56,156 bases of DNA, from assembly GCA_001970955.1 (NCBI GenBank), contig MPUH01000412.1, positions 1-56,156 of the forward strand. Reading direction: 5' to 3'. A model generated the notes under the pieces. It was given only the letters and a program-made list of their open reading frames with translations, did not search any database and was not told where the DNA came from. The position numbers and the translations under genes are program-made. This document shows positions 32,356 through 42,680 of the stretch, piece after piece. How positions within the stretch are numbered: position 1 is the stretch's first letter; every line of letters starts with the position of its first letter. Source of the DNA: Stentor coeruleus (lineage: Eukaryota; Ciliophora; Heterotrichea; Heterotrichida; Stentoridae).

Positions 32356-33335
32356 TTTTATAAGACAAGTGGAAAAGGTTTTAAGAAAATTAAATTTGTT
32401 GAGTGGATAGAATGATTAATGGGAAGGAGGATTGATTTTATGATTGCTTATAATGCATTTGTGTATTTTTGTAAGGAAAAAATTAAATTTTGGTTTGAAG
32501 AAATAATATCAGATCGGTAAATTTAAGATTAAAGATGATTATTTAGATAACTGTGCAGTGATTTCAGAATTAGAAAGATATTGGCTTATAGTAAACTGAT
32601 GTTATGCATTATAAACATATGCTGCTTAAATTTTAATTCCTATTAAAAGTATGTAAGTTTTTTTTAATCTGATAAATTTATAGGCGATTCTGTATAAATC
32701 TATAATACATCCACTTTTTATATAAATAAACTATAAAACAATCTCCAAAAGCTAATATCAGCAAATTCTAGCATAAAATGTAATTAGATTCTTAAAAACT
32801 AAAAATAATAATTTCACTATTAATTAGTATTTAAATCTCAAAGCATACTCAAAACCTATAAAGCAAAGACTTTATCCTACCTGACTAATATACTCAAATA
32901 CCTCTCAGCAAAAGCTTTCTAACCTTATAGTCAATACTGTAAAAAACTAGAATTACATCTAAAATATTCTAATTCCCAAAAAAAAACATTAAAAATTTAT
33001 CAAGATATCCCAATACATCAATCACAAATATCAGCATCCCTTTTCCCATTCATCATGCTTTATTACCTATATTTGCTAATAAAAAAATAATAAAGTTCAC
33101 AACATTTAGTACCAATTATTTTTTATGGTTTTTTTAAGTTTATTGATATTTAAAGATAAATAATACTAAGACAAGTAGAATATAAGATAAATATTAATAA
33201 AAACAACGTATTGGAAATGATAAGATATGTTTTGCCCATATCAAAAATTCTGGGTAAGAAGGACAAAGTGGTAGAAGAAATGTATTTATAGATAAAATTA
33301 GATAAAAAAATAGAGAAAGTAATTAAATAATTGTT
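32356..33335. other. Spacer upstream of the PKA gene
   Basis: The first 150 bp are G-rich on the plus strand (C-rich on the coding strand). The rest is AT-rich without recognisable genes. Confidence 0.45.
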
Positions 33336-33776
33336 TTAGTATGAAGGAGCTAGTTTGGCAAAGACGGGCAAGCGTTTTTTAGGAGACTCTTGTGTAATGT
33401 GTCTGCTTGTGTCTGGGGAATTTGAGAAATTCGAGGAGTCCGAAGAGTCCGAGGCTGTTTCTTCAGAAGTTTCTCTGTGTTTGAATTGACAGCGACTCCC
33501 ATATTGGCAATACCCGAGTTCATGGAACTGTTTGCAATCTTTAGTCTTATAATTTGAGAACTTTAGTTTCGATCTAATTTCGTCAATTCCATGAGCAAAG
33601 GCGCACTTGTCACCAAAAGGACAGTGACCTAAGGATAAGTTCCTACACATTTCTGTCTTGAATTTTATGTTTAAATCCTCTCTCTTCTTGTTCATTTTGT
33701 TAAGAATCTGAGTTTCTTTGTTATAGCTCATATTATTTATTATATTCAAAATATCAGAAACACCATTTAACAGCAT
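33336..33776 (-). CDS. Tandem CCCH zinc finger protein (TTP-like)
   Basis: The protein has 146 residues. Two zinc fingers lie in tandem at about 42-60 and 80-99: C-x7-C-x5-C-x3-H (CRNLSLGHCPFGDKCAFAH) and C-x8-C-x5-C-x3-H (CKQFHELGYCQYGSRCQFKH). The lead-in FKTEMC and YKTKDC are the TTP/ZFP36 type, which binds AU-rich RNA and promotes decay. The tail is Ser-rich and probably regulated by phosphorylation. Start at the ATG at 33776; an inner ATG also exists. Confidence 0.88.
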   Translation of the reverse strand: MLLNGVSDILNIINNMSYNKETQILNKMNKKREDLNIKFKTEMCRNLSLGHCPFGDKCAFAHGIDEIRSKLKFSNYKTKDCKQFHELGYCQYGSRCQFKHRETSEETASDSSDSSNFSNSPDTSRHITQESPKKRLPVFAKLAPSY

Positions 33777-35192
33777 TTTTCGCTAATTTAAGATTTTTTT
33801 CTCAATTTTTTTTGCATTTAAAGGTTTTTTGGTATTTATTCTCTTCAGGTTTTTAAAAAATTGTTGAAAATCTAAGTGAAAGGTATGATTTTTTTAAATT
33901 TTGCTCTAATTTTATATCGGAAATTTCTATTTACTTAAGCAAGGAGAGATTGCAAAAAATATTATGGAAAAAATAAAACACTTTAGGAAATGGAAATTTT
34001 ATAAGGAGAAACCTTTAATAAACAGTAAAACCTCTTCATAAGTAAAAAAAAATTCAGCTTCAAGAGACTTTGAGTGTTATACGTTTTAATTTAGTATGTA
34101 TTATTTTTACGCACATTACGAATTTTATCTTATTGACTATACTTAAACAGAGTTTATGTTTATTTTATTGAATTTCTGTATCATTATAATTCTTATATCT
34201 TTTAGCAACCTCTTCGCCGTACATACTCTGTGGAGGTTAATTCTTCCATTGTAATAAATTATGAATATATAAAGAAAAATATAAAAAGTCATTCCTAACT
34301 AGAAAGGAATAAGCCTTATTCAAATGAAAGAAAGGCGAATCGAAATTTCTTTTTAATTTCCTAAATCTGAAACAAATTTAGAAACTGTAGATTATATTTT
34401 CTCTTAATTTCTTCCAGATTTTCTTCAATATATTTGCAAAAATAAAATAGCATCTTTAAAAAAAAACAGCATGAAATCATTCAAAAAAGTGCCTTCAACA
34501 GCAACTAAGCTAGAAATCTTTTAAGGATTCTAACTAGCAAATTGAAAAACCAACTAAAACAGCAAAAAAATATATTTTTAGATATCTATTGAAAATAGTT
34601 TATCTGATAATCTATGCAATCTTTAGTAATTGTAGAACTATTCAACAAAAGGAGATAAGCTATTTAATATTTTTATTACACTTGCGTAAATACTAACAAG
34701 TTATAATCAAATACTTTCAGAAGAATTTAAGTTATAAACCTGATTTCTGTTTGCATTAGAATAAAAATTCTGTAAAGTTATTAGTGTATTAAAATATTCC
34801 AAATAAGTGTATATTATTCGAAATTAAGCTAAAACTAATTTATGAAGCATTCCTTACTAAAATAAATAAAAACTATTATTGTATAAAATTCTTTAGCCAA
34901 TATCAAATTCATCATTATCAGAATTTCCATTTTAATTATCATGCTTTTATACTTATCAACTCTACACTTCACATCCTCATCATTCTACCCTTCAAAATTT
35001 ACAATAATCTGAATATGAAATACACATTTTATTACAAAAAAAATCATCGTTTTTATATAGTTACTTACAAAATACAAGTAAAAAAAGAAATATGAAATGG
35101 AGCTTTTTTTAGACTGAAGAAGAAGCGCCGTTTCAGGTTTAATTTTATTAACTTAATAAAATTCAAGTTATAAGCATTAAAAATAATATCTT

Positions 35193-35489
35193 ATGTATTT
35201 AAAATCCTTTTATTATTGTATTGATATTCTTTCTGTTGTTTGTGCTTCGTTTAAGCAATGTATTTTAGATGACTCCATACTTTCAGGCACTTCAAAAATA
35301 GTGCATAGATCTTTTCTTATTAAAAATCTAAATTTGTTTGATAATTTTGGTGCGCTCGAGATCGTGATGCAGAATTTTTTTGGTGTTATTTTTGCCCTAT
35401 TATCCATAGCAGGCTTAACAATAATACAACCCATATTTTATCTTTATGCCATATATAAATCTCACAGAACAAAAAAATATTTCGCGTAA
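35193..35489 (+). CDS. Possible small membrane protein
   Basis: A 98-codon frame from an ATG to TAA. A hydrophobic stretch near the C-terminus (FFGVIFALLSIAGLTIIQP, then IFYLYAIY) could be one or two membrane segments, followed by a basic KSHRTKK tail on the cytosolic side. The leader has little of the C-rich signature seen elsewhere. No family recognised; may be spurious. Confidence 0.35.
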   Translation: MYLKSFYYCIDILSVVCASFKQCILDDSILSGTSKIVHRSFLIKNLNLFDNFGALEIVMQNFFGVIFALLSIAGLTIIQPIFYLYAIYKSHRTKKYFA

Positions 35490-36234
35490 ATTTTTATAAT
35501 CATCAATAAATATGAGCTTAGGTCAAAAAAATTTAATTTCTTTAATAAAACTTCAGAGATGATTCTAAGAATAAACTCAATTTTTCAAGTGAGATTTTAA
35601 TAAAATATGGAAGAGTTACAAAAATATTTTTTTGTCTCAATTGTTTTATTGACGTGCAGATAAGAAAGTTTTATATAGTTATAATTTTAATATCACTTTT
35701 TATATACTTTACTTAATATGGTAATTTAGCCTATCAAGAGATATATGAAGGACTTTTTATATTGATTTAATCATTTTATCTTCCTTAAGGTTTTTCCTTG
35801 TTTCTATACCCTCTGATTTACTTTTGAGCCTTAAGGACGGAATCTTTTTACCTATCACAAATTTATTATTATAAGGTTTTAATTTACGATATATATAATA
35901 TCTAAGGTAAAAGTTATTTTGGTAAGTAAGATAAAACTTTTTATTATAGTCAGAAGGGCTAAAGTAAATTTAATTTGAGCTTTACAGCTTGGGATTTAGA
36001 ATCTCAGATGATGAAAAATGGAATTTTTAGCGCGAAACAGTTAGGGTATTATAATGAGAATATAGTAGTTAATTAGGTGTACAGCTTTCTCAGAATCTTT
36101 ATTTATTTTAGGATAACAAAAATTGCAATTATTCTAATATAATTTCACTTTGAAAATAATAAGAAACTATGAAAGTATACTAATAATGATAAACTTGAAT
36201 AAAGTTAAGATGCTTTCTAAAATAAGTTAATGAG

Positions 36235-36344
36235 TATTTTAAGTAAAATTGATTAAATTAAATTTTCAGGCTAAAAATAGATATTTAAATATTTTAAGTA
36301 AAATTGATTAAATTAAATTTTCAGGCTAAAAATAGATATTTAAA
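36235..36344. repeat. 55-bp perfect tandem duplication
   Basis: Bases 36235-36289 and 36290-36344 are identical, directly adjacent, with no N. Intergenic. Confidence 0.88.
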
Positions 36345-36461
36345 TAAAGCGAATAAAGGCTTTCGGTGACAGAAAAAATTAGAGAATTTTATATATGTAA
36401 TTTAATCGCAAAATTGTTGTTAAAATAATATAAATAAGTATGTGTAATGCTAAAAAAATTA

Positions 36462-36585
36462 TTTAATTATAATAGAGTTAATAAAAATGTGAATGAGATT
36501 TTAGGTTTAAAATGATACTAAAATGCTTACTTAATTATAATAGAGTTAATAAAAATTTGAATGAAGATTTTGGGTTTAACATGAT
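36462..36585. repeat. About 57-bp imperfect direct repeat
   Basis: TTTAATTATAATAGAGTTAA and the following 35 bp at 36462 recur at 36529 with several changes. About 10 bp separate them. Older than the perfect repeat at 36235. Confidence 0.7.
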
Positions 36586-37256
36586 TTAAGAAAAAAAAAC
36601 TACAGTTTAGTTAACATATAGCTAAATATAGCTAGTGTTCCATAGATACTTCCAAACTAGATTTTACTTCATAAATAACTCCAAGGCTTTTTTTATATTT
36701 TTTCTTAATAATAACAGCAAAGCGGTTAGGAATATAATTTCTAAATACAGGTTTTATAGGAGGTTGTGTTTTTCTGGTCTTCACTCTAACTTTTATGCAT
36801 GCACTACCCATTTATTATCAGAAAACCTAAATATGGGAAGTAAAAACAATTTTAAAACCTAATTGTAACAGATTGCCAAGTCCAAAGTTGATTGTATTCT
36901 GTATATTTACTCGCTCAATGCAACCAAAGAAAGGATTTATTATTTATTTCAATATAATTTTATGCGGGTTCTTGCAAAAAGTCGACAATATTATTTTATT
37001 TAGCTTTCAATAATATTACATTAATTCAATAAAATAAAGGGATTATTTAATAATACTCAGACTTAGAAATGATAATCAAACATTTTACAACAGGTTAGTT
37101 AGTTGTGGGATTATATTTAATAATATTATAATATAGGTGTTAATTAGAGTCAAATTAGTTCTGAGGAATAGCAGATTCAATAAAAGTTTTCTAATATGTG
37201 AGAATTGGTTACTTTAGCTATACAAATTTGTTTAGTTTTAATATAATTAAGTAAGG

Positions 37257-37257
37257 N
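37257..37257. other. Single N without flanking duplicate
   Basis: The only one of eight N positions where I see no repeated flanks. Confidence 0.8.
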
Positions 37258-38388
37258 TATTTGATATGGTTTTAAGATGTTCATAATCATATCGAAGCTC
37301 AAATGTAGTGAAATAATTTAATATTGATAAGAATTTTGAAGTAGTGCTTATGTCATGAGGTAAAATATAATAGTTTTTTGCTTACTGATGACAAGGGTTG
37401 ATATTTATTGTAATACTTGTAATCATCTTCACCCATATGCTTTAATATGGGGAAAATATGATTTAAATAGCTTTCCTGCAGTCTAATCAGATAATAGCTT
37501 AAAGAATTATACAAAGATAATTAGGTGTAATTTTGCATAGATTAAGGGGTTTTTTTGTAATGATTTTACCTATAATATTAGAAAAATATTTATACTTTCT
37601 ATCAAACTTAAGGAAAGTCTAAGAAAGAAACTTGAATTAATAACTCAAAAGGAAAAAATCATATTTTTATTTACTTATTTTACCTTATATAAATCTATTT
37701 GTTTTCAAAAGTAAATTGTTTCAATGTGCTCTTACACTTGAAAACTTCATATTTAATCCAAAGTCCTTTTTCGATTAATATTTCAAATAGATATATAGTT
37801 ATATTATATCTTTATAACACTATCAAAATTAATGAAGTTGTATATATCAGAACTAAAAGAAAATGCAATATCAAAAATGAATAAAAATATTTCATGAGAT
37901 GTGATTTTTTCTTTTACTTAATTTTTAATATAAACATAATTAATTTATCATAAAAAACATAAAATAAGGTATGCTGAAATAAATTTATTTGATGATCATG
38001 CTTAATATAATTTTGAAAAAAACTACTTTGTTTATTATGTTTCGGGATAAATATATGAGATAATTAAATTTTAATTTTTATAAGTGAAAAATCTCATAGG
38101 TTATAATAGATATTATTTAATGAAACTAGTAGAAAAGTATTGATCCCACAAAGAAATAAGGAAGAGGGTTTAATAAATTTTAGTTTTGATTTAAAAGTTT
38201 GATTTTTAAATTTGTATATAAAAGAGAGTTTTTGTGATAATTTTATATGAATATAGGAAAACTAATTCATGTTCCTCATATTATTAATACTTTTCAGTAC
38301 TAGCAAAGTACACAAAAGTTCATCTCATAAACCCATAATCCTATAATTTTCTAATCTAATACCAAAACTAAATTCCTTACAATTATTA

Positions 38389-40212
38389 TTAATTCACAAT
38401 GAATACATTCTCGCATAATGTGTCAGAATCCCGAGCAGCATATTTATCATGCAATTTGCAATAGTTANCATTCTCGCATAATGTGTCAGAATCCCGAGCA
38501 GCATATTTATCATGCAATTTGCAATAGTTAACATGTTTGCTCACATTCTGTTGTAATTGACCAAAACTTACCAAAGCCCTTTTTTCATTATCTCCAAAGA
38601 AATTCAATATCATTTGATGAACAATTGTACTATGAACTGTTAAATACTGAGGATTAGTAAAAAGGCTTTTGAAATTTAAATGCTGTTTATTAGAGTCGAT
38701 TTTTTCAACAAATCTTATCTGCCTTATAAGCCTTTTCAATATCCTACTATTATATTTTATTTTATAATCTGGTAATAATACAGTAGCTGGAGTTTGCTCA
38801 TAGTTTTCACATGGTATTGGTGGTCTTTCAATACACAGTTTTTGTGAAAGGCCTGATTTGATACTAATAACTTCTTGAGGGTTGTCTTTGACATTATCTA
38901 TGTATTTATGAGAGGCAATTATTATAACTTGCCTTTCTGGATCTTGAATCATAAAATCTTTGTATATTTGAGAATAGTCTTGCAGTTTCTCAAGTTTCAA
39001 ATTTTGCAGTGTGTCCTGTCTTTTGTAAACTCCACTAAGACAGATGCCAAGTTTTACGAAGATTGACAATATTTTGTCCATCTTCTCCTCAGATGTTTGA
39101 GTTACCAACACTATTCTAAAATACTCGCCAAGCTTTTTAATAATCCTCAACGTTCCTGGCTTTATACATATTTCCGTTAAAAAACACCCTAAAACCCCTT
39201 CGAAATTCAAGACAATCACATGGCTCTCATATTTCACACGCTGCATATCCAACTTTAAACACTTCAACCCAGGGACACAACAAGCCATATCTTCAACACT
39301 CCAAATCTTTGGCATTTTTACTATTTCCCTTTCAGAACCCTCTTTACATTTTACAACCTCTTCCCACTTACAAGTACATTCACAATACCCTCTAGGAATT
39401 TTATAATAAACAGACTTTTGCAAAGGTTTGATTTTCGTAATAACTTTTGTAATCCGGCAGATATAAGGAAAAGTGTTATTATAAGGATCCACATTAGCAT
39501 CTAAAATACAGTTAAAAGAAGAGAAATTCAGATTGCGAAGGATGTTTAAATAGAAAAATGGGTCCTCGCTTTTAATTTTCCTGTCACTTAAAGATGAAGA
39601 GTGGCTGACAACTGGCGACAAAGTCCTTCTGCTGCTGATTTTCGATATTGTAGAAATGCTAGGACTTCTAATTGGAGGGTATAAAAAATTGCTTTGCATT
39701 TTATCATTAATTCTCTTATTGTCGCTAACAATATTATCACAGCTTGTGATTTCAATACGCACTTCTTCTGTTGGGGATTTTTTCTGTTCTGGTTTTAAAA
39801 GCGCTTGAAGTTTGATTTTTTTCACTGAGGTTTTTGTGTTTTTTTGCACTGATATAACTGAAATCGGTAGAGGCATTTGTATTGGTTCTGAATATAAAGG
39901 GTCTAAAAGGTTTTGTTGGGATTTCGAATCTAAATCGCTTTCGTTACCTTTAATCATTGGCAAGGTTTGAATTTTCATTAGTGTTGAACGTCCATGTATT
40001 GGTTTACGTTCTAAGATTATTATATCAGGTAAAGTTGGTTTATGGGGTTGAGGGTCTTTTGATACATAGAAGGATGTGTGGACAAGTTGGGATTTAAGAG
40101 TATTGTTGAACTTTTTAGGTTTTCTGAAGCCTTTATTGTTTGTGACAGAGTCTTTTAATAAAATTGGAGTTGGGGATAGATAAGACATTTTTGTATTTAC
40201 AGCTTTAGTCAC
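38389..40212 (-). CDS. FCP1/NIF-like HAD protein, catalytic Asp lost
   Basis: The frame has 607 codons. The first 330 residues are Ser/Lys-rich and largely disordered. At about 320-480 a HAD/FCP1-homology fold is visible: HVIVLNFEGVLGCF lies where DLDETL is expected, then KPGTLRIIKKLGEYFRIVLVTQ, the usual P-G-xxE-L and V-T strand. Both motif I aspartates are replaced (N and E), so it is probably a pseudophosphatase. The C-terminus ends DKYAARDSDTLCENVFIVN. An N at 38468 separates two copies of this end (62 bp each, 63 with N), so 21 residues are likely artefactual and the true length is near 586. Start at 40212. Confidence 0.65.
   Translation of the reverse strand: MTKAVNTKMSYLSPTPILLKDSVTNNKGFRKPKKFNNTLKSQLVHTSFYVSKDPQPHKPTLPDIIILERKPIHGRSTLMKIQTLPMIKGNESDLDSKSQQNLLDPLYSEPIQMPLPISVISVQKNTKTSVKKIKLQALLKPEQKKSPTEEVRIEITSCDNIVSDNKRINDKMQSNFLYPPIRSPSISTISKISSRRTLSPVVSHSSSLSDRKIKSEDPFFYLNILRNLNFSSFNCILDANVDPYNNTFPYICRITKVITKIKPLQKSVYYKIPRGYCECTCKWEEVVKCKEGSEREIVKMPKIWSVEDMACCVPGLKCLKLDMQRVKYESHVIVLNFEGVLGCFLTEICIKPGTLRIIKKLGEYFRIVLVTQTSEEKMDKILSIFVKLGICLSGVYKRQDTLQNLKLEKLQDYSQIYKDFMIQDPERQVIIIASHKYIDNVKDNPQEVISIKSGLSQKLCIERPPIPCENYEQTPATVLLPDYKIKYNSRILKRLIRQIRFVEKIDSNKQHLNFKSLFTNPQYLTVHSTIVHQMILNFFGDNEKRALVSFGQLQQNVSKHVNYCKLHDKYAARDSDTLCENXNYCKLHDKYAARDSDTLCENVFIVN
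38406..38530. repeat. 62-bp direct repeat around a single N inside a CDS
   Basis: Bases 38406-38467 and 38469-38530 are identical; N at 38468. Unit plus N is 63 nt and keeps the frame. Confidence 0.85.
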
Positions 40213-40639
40213 AGCCTTTAATAAGGATTTGAAATGATTTTTAGGTTTTCGGAGGATTGGGAGAAAAGAAGAAATGTGGCATTGAAATGATATGGCTAGG
40301 GGGCAGTTTTTTTTTGTGTAAATTTTAATGAATTTAGTTTGAATTTAAGGTAGGATGAATGAGAAATTTTTGTATGACTGTGGGTTTGATTCTTTGGGGT
40401 TGAGGAATTTTTATTAAACCAATCCCTACTTATCTAAACCATCACTACAAGCCTATAGTTTTTATCCAGCTATATCTAGCCTACAGTAATGACAACAAAC
40501 TATTTATTTTTAAATGATTTTACACTTAATCCATAAAAAATTTATCTAACAACCTAATATCAATCACACAAACATTCTAAAACTCTTATCTTAATCCAAA
40601 AAAAATATCCTCTCAAAAATCCATTCAATACCTAAACTT
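40213..40639. other. Spacer, about 430 bp
   Basis: G-rich on the plus strand near the 5' end of the HAD gene, C/A-rich near the 3' end of transaldolase, the usual asymmetry. No gene. Confidence 0.5.
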
Positions 40640-41663
40640 CTAAATAATCTTTATTTCCTTTTTAGCTAAACTAATCTCTTTCCTCACTAATTTATGAAGT
40701 TTAAGGGTATCTTCAGTTAATTTTCTAATCCCATCAGCAAGTTTCTCAGTAGCCATCGGGTCCTGATTTAAAAGCCATCTGAATTTATTCATTGTTATTT
40801 TCGGTGCTTTGAGTATTTCACTTTTATTCGCATTTTCTACACTTAGCTTAACCTGAACATCCTGTTCATTCTTATTTAATTCATCAAGCAATTCAGGAGA
40901 AATCGTCAATTTATCACAACCAGCTAATTCAATAATCTCCCCAGCATTACGAAAACTAGTTCCCATAATAATAGTCTCACAACTATATTTTTTAAAGTAA
41001 TTGTAAATTTCAGTAACAAATTTTACCCCAGGATCTTCTGAGCTTGAAAAATCTTTTTCAGCAGTTTTCTTATAATAATCAAATATCCTGCCAACAAATG
41101 GTGAAATTAATCTGGCATTAGCTTCAGCACATGCTATTGCTTGATGTAAATTGAAAACCAAAGTCATGTTACAGCTTATTCCCTGAGCTTGGAGGATTTT
41201 TGCAGCTTTAATTCCTTCCCATGTACTAGCTATTTTTATTAAAACACGATCATTTTTGATACCTTTTTCTTCGTATAATTTTATGAGTGAAATAGCCCGT
41301 TTAACTGTTTTGGTAGTATCAAAACTTAATCTTGGGTCAACTTCAGTCGAAACATAGCCAGGGATTATATTTGCTAATGCGCTCCCGAATTCAACTGAAA
41401 GCTTATCGGTTATTTCATCCATAACAGGTCGGGTTATTTTTTGGCCTTTGTAATCACTGACAATTTTCCTTAATATTTCTAAGCTTTCTGGGGATTTCAC
41501 GGATGAAAGGATTAGACTTGGATTTGTTGTTGCGTTTTCAGAAGAGTATTGCTTTATTTGAGATAAATCACCTGTGTCAACTGATATGCTAGTGACCCTG
41601 TTTACTTTATACCTTTTTCAATTGTTCGAGGACTGAGATCCTTCTGAAGAGATGCAAAAACAT
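40640..41663 (-). CDS. Transaldolase (two exons)
   Basis: Pentose phosphate enzyme that transfers dihydroxyacetone units between sugar phosphates. The frame from 41500 lacks the family's N-terminus, but the sequence upstream encodes SVDTGDLSQIKQYSSENATT and NPSLIL in the same frame, and a first exon (41663-41613) adds MFLHLFRRISVLEQLKK, matching the LEQLK start of the family. The spliced protein has about 335 residues, normal length. The Schiff-base Lys is near residue 138 in RVLIKIASTWEGIKAAK; IPGYVSTEVDPRLSFD precedes it and IIMGTSFRNAGEI follows. Removing the GT-AG 15-mer at 41598-41612 leaves one extra G, so 16 nt must go; either the intron is 16 nt and atypical or one base is wrong. The basic N-terminus is not clearly an organelle signal. 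Confidence 0.88.
41597..41612 (-). other. Putative 15/16-nt intron of transaldolase
   Basis: On the minus strand GTATAAAGTAAACAG fills 41612-41598, followed by an extra G at 41597 before GTC ACT. The frame needs 16 bases removed. Boundaries are uncertain by a base. Confidence 0.6.
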
Positions 41664-42234
41664 ATTTATTAGATTGGGGGGGTATTTTGGAGACACAAAT
41701 TTTATTGGTAAAATTCATGAAAGGATTAAATTTAAAAGGGAATTTTGATAAGTTTGTGATAGAATTTTTTTGGGTAGAGTTTTGTATTTTGAGAAAATTT
41801 ATGATATGAAATGATTGAGATAAGCTAATTATAGGTATTAGGAATATCTATTTATAAACTTCACACATTTATATTTTCAAGCCTAAATACATAAATCCCA
41901 TAAAAGCACAACCAAAAATAAAATATCATAAAACNTGAAATCAGAATTTCAATATTTTCAAGCCTAAATACATAAATCCCATAAAAGCACAACCAAAAAT
42001 AAAATATCATAAAACTCTAATGATTTTATTATCTCATATAAAATTAATATCACATCTTCTTCAATAACTTCCTACAATAATCATCTTCAAAAATTTTCTT
42101 GCAACAAGCCTAAATTTTCTTACTCAATATCCTCTTATAATAATACTAAATCATATCCATTATTATCTTTCCCCTAAACCTTATCTATAAGCATATTCTA
42201 ATATTTATTCCTAAAAATATATTTCCATACAAAT
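41664..42234. other. Divergent spacer with an assembly-gap duplication
   Basis: It holds the promoters of transaldolase and the glutaredoxin-like gene. Bases 42020-42234 are C/A/T-rich ahead of the plus gene. The duplicate around the N at 41935 lies here. Confidence 0.5.
41871..42015. repeat. 64-bp direct repeat around a single N
   Basis: Bases 41871-41934 and 41952-42015 are identical; N at 41935, followed by 16 bp not in the repeat. Confidence 0.85.
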
Positions 42235-42618
42235 ATGGGTATATGCAGCCATAACAAAAACCAAACCCTTAATCCTGAAGTAGATGACACCAATGAAAAA
42301 TATGATCTAAGTTACGACCTTAAACAAGGAATCCTAGTGATTTTCGCAAATTCTCGCTGTGGTAAAAGTGAAAAAGCCTGCGAACTTCTACGTTCAGTAA
42401 ACGTCATGGCAAAAGTTATAGACATAAACTCAAGCACCTCATCCTCCGCTTTAAAACGTGCATTAAAAGAAGCAAGTGGTTCATCACAAAGTCCTTACAT
42501 TTTTATAGCAGGAAAATACTATGGGGGTTTAAACGAAGTATCAACTGGGGTAAAAGACCATTCAATTCAAAAACTCGTAAATTCTAAACTAGAAAGCATA
42601 GGGGCAAAACTAACATAA
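42235..42618 (+). CDS. Glutaredoxin-like protein with acylation motif
   Basis: The protein has 127 residues. MGIC at the start suggests myristoylation on Gly2 and palmitoylation on Cys4. From about residue 32 a thioredoxin-fold glutaredoxin is seen: GILVIFANSRCGKSEKACELL with the active-site motif CGKS, a monothiol variant of CxxC, then the cis-Pro in QSPYIFIAGKYYGGLNE, and the GG that helps bind glutathione. A small reductase or Fe-S/glutathione-linked protein at membranes is likely. It ends in TAA. Confidence 0.82.
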   Translation: MGICSHNKNQTLNPEVDDTNEKYDLSYDLKQGILVIFANSRCGKSEKACELLRSVNVMAKVIDINSSTSSSALKRALKEASGSSQSPYIFIAGKYYGGLNEVSTGVKDHSIQKLVNSKLESIGAKLT

Positions 42619-42680
42619 AAACTTACTTTAAACTAAAAATTTAAACTCAAATAAAAACACAACACTAATAATTATTATAC

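Larger units (their letters stand above)
33777..38388. other. Gene-poor 4.6-kb spacer
   Basis: It holds one possible small gene (35193-35489), tandem repeats at 36235-36344 and 36462-36585, and an N at 37257 without a visible duplicate. A GC-richer patch at 34205-34240 encodes only 15 codons on the minus strand. Otherwise very AT-rich. Confidence 0.5.

Noticed and set aside
34205..34240. GC-richer patch with AACCTC...GAGGTT ends
   Set aside because: Considered as a small RNA; no match to snRNA, SRP or tRNA features, and on the minus strand it encodes only 15 codons before a stop.
36635..36862. 75-codon frame, plus strand
   Set aside because: Begins with GTG, rich in Phe/Asn/Tyr as in translated AT-rich spacer, no leader signature.
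37699..37884. 61-codon frame, plus strand
   Set aside because: Low-complexity translation of AT-rich spacer without domain or leader.
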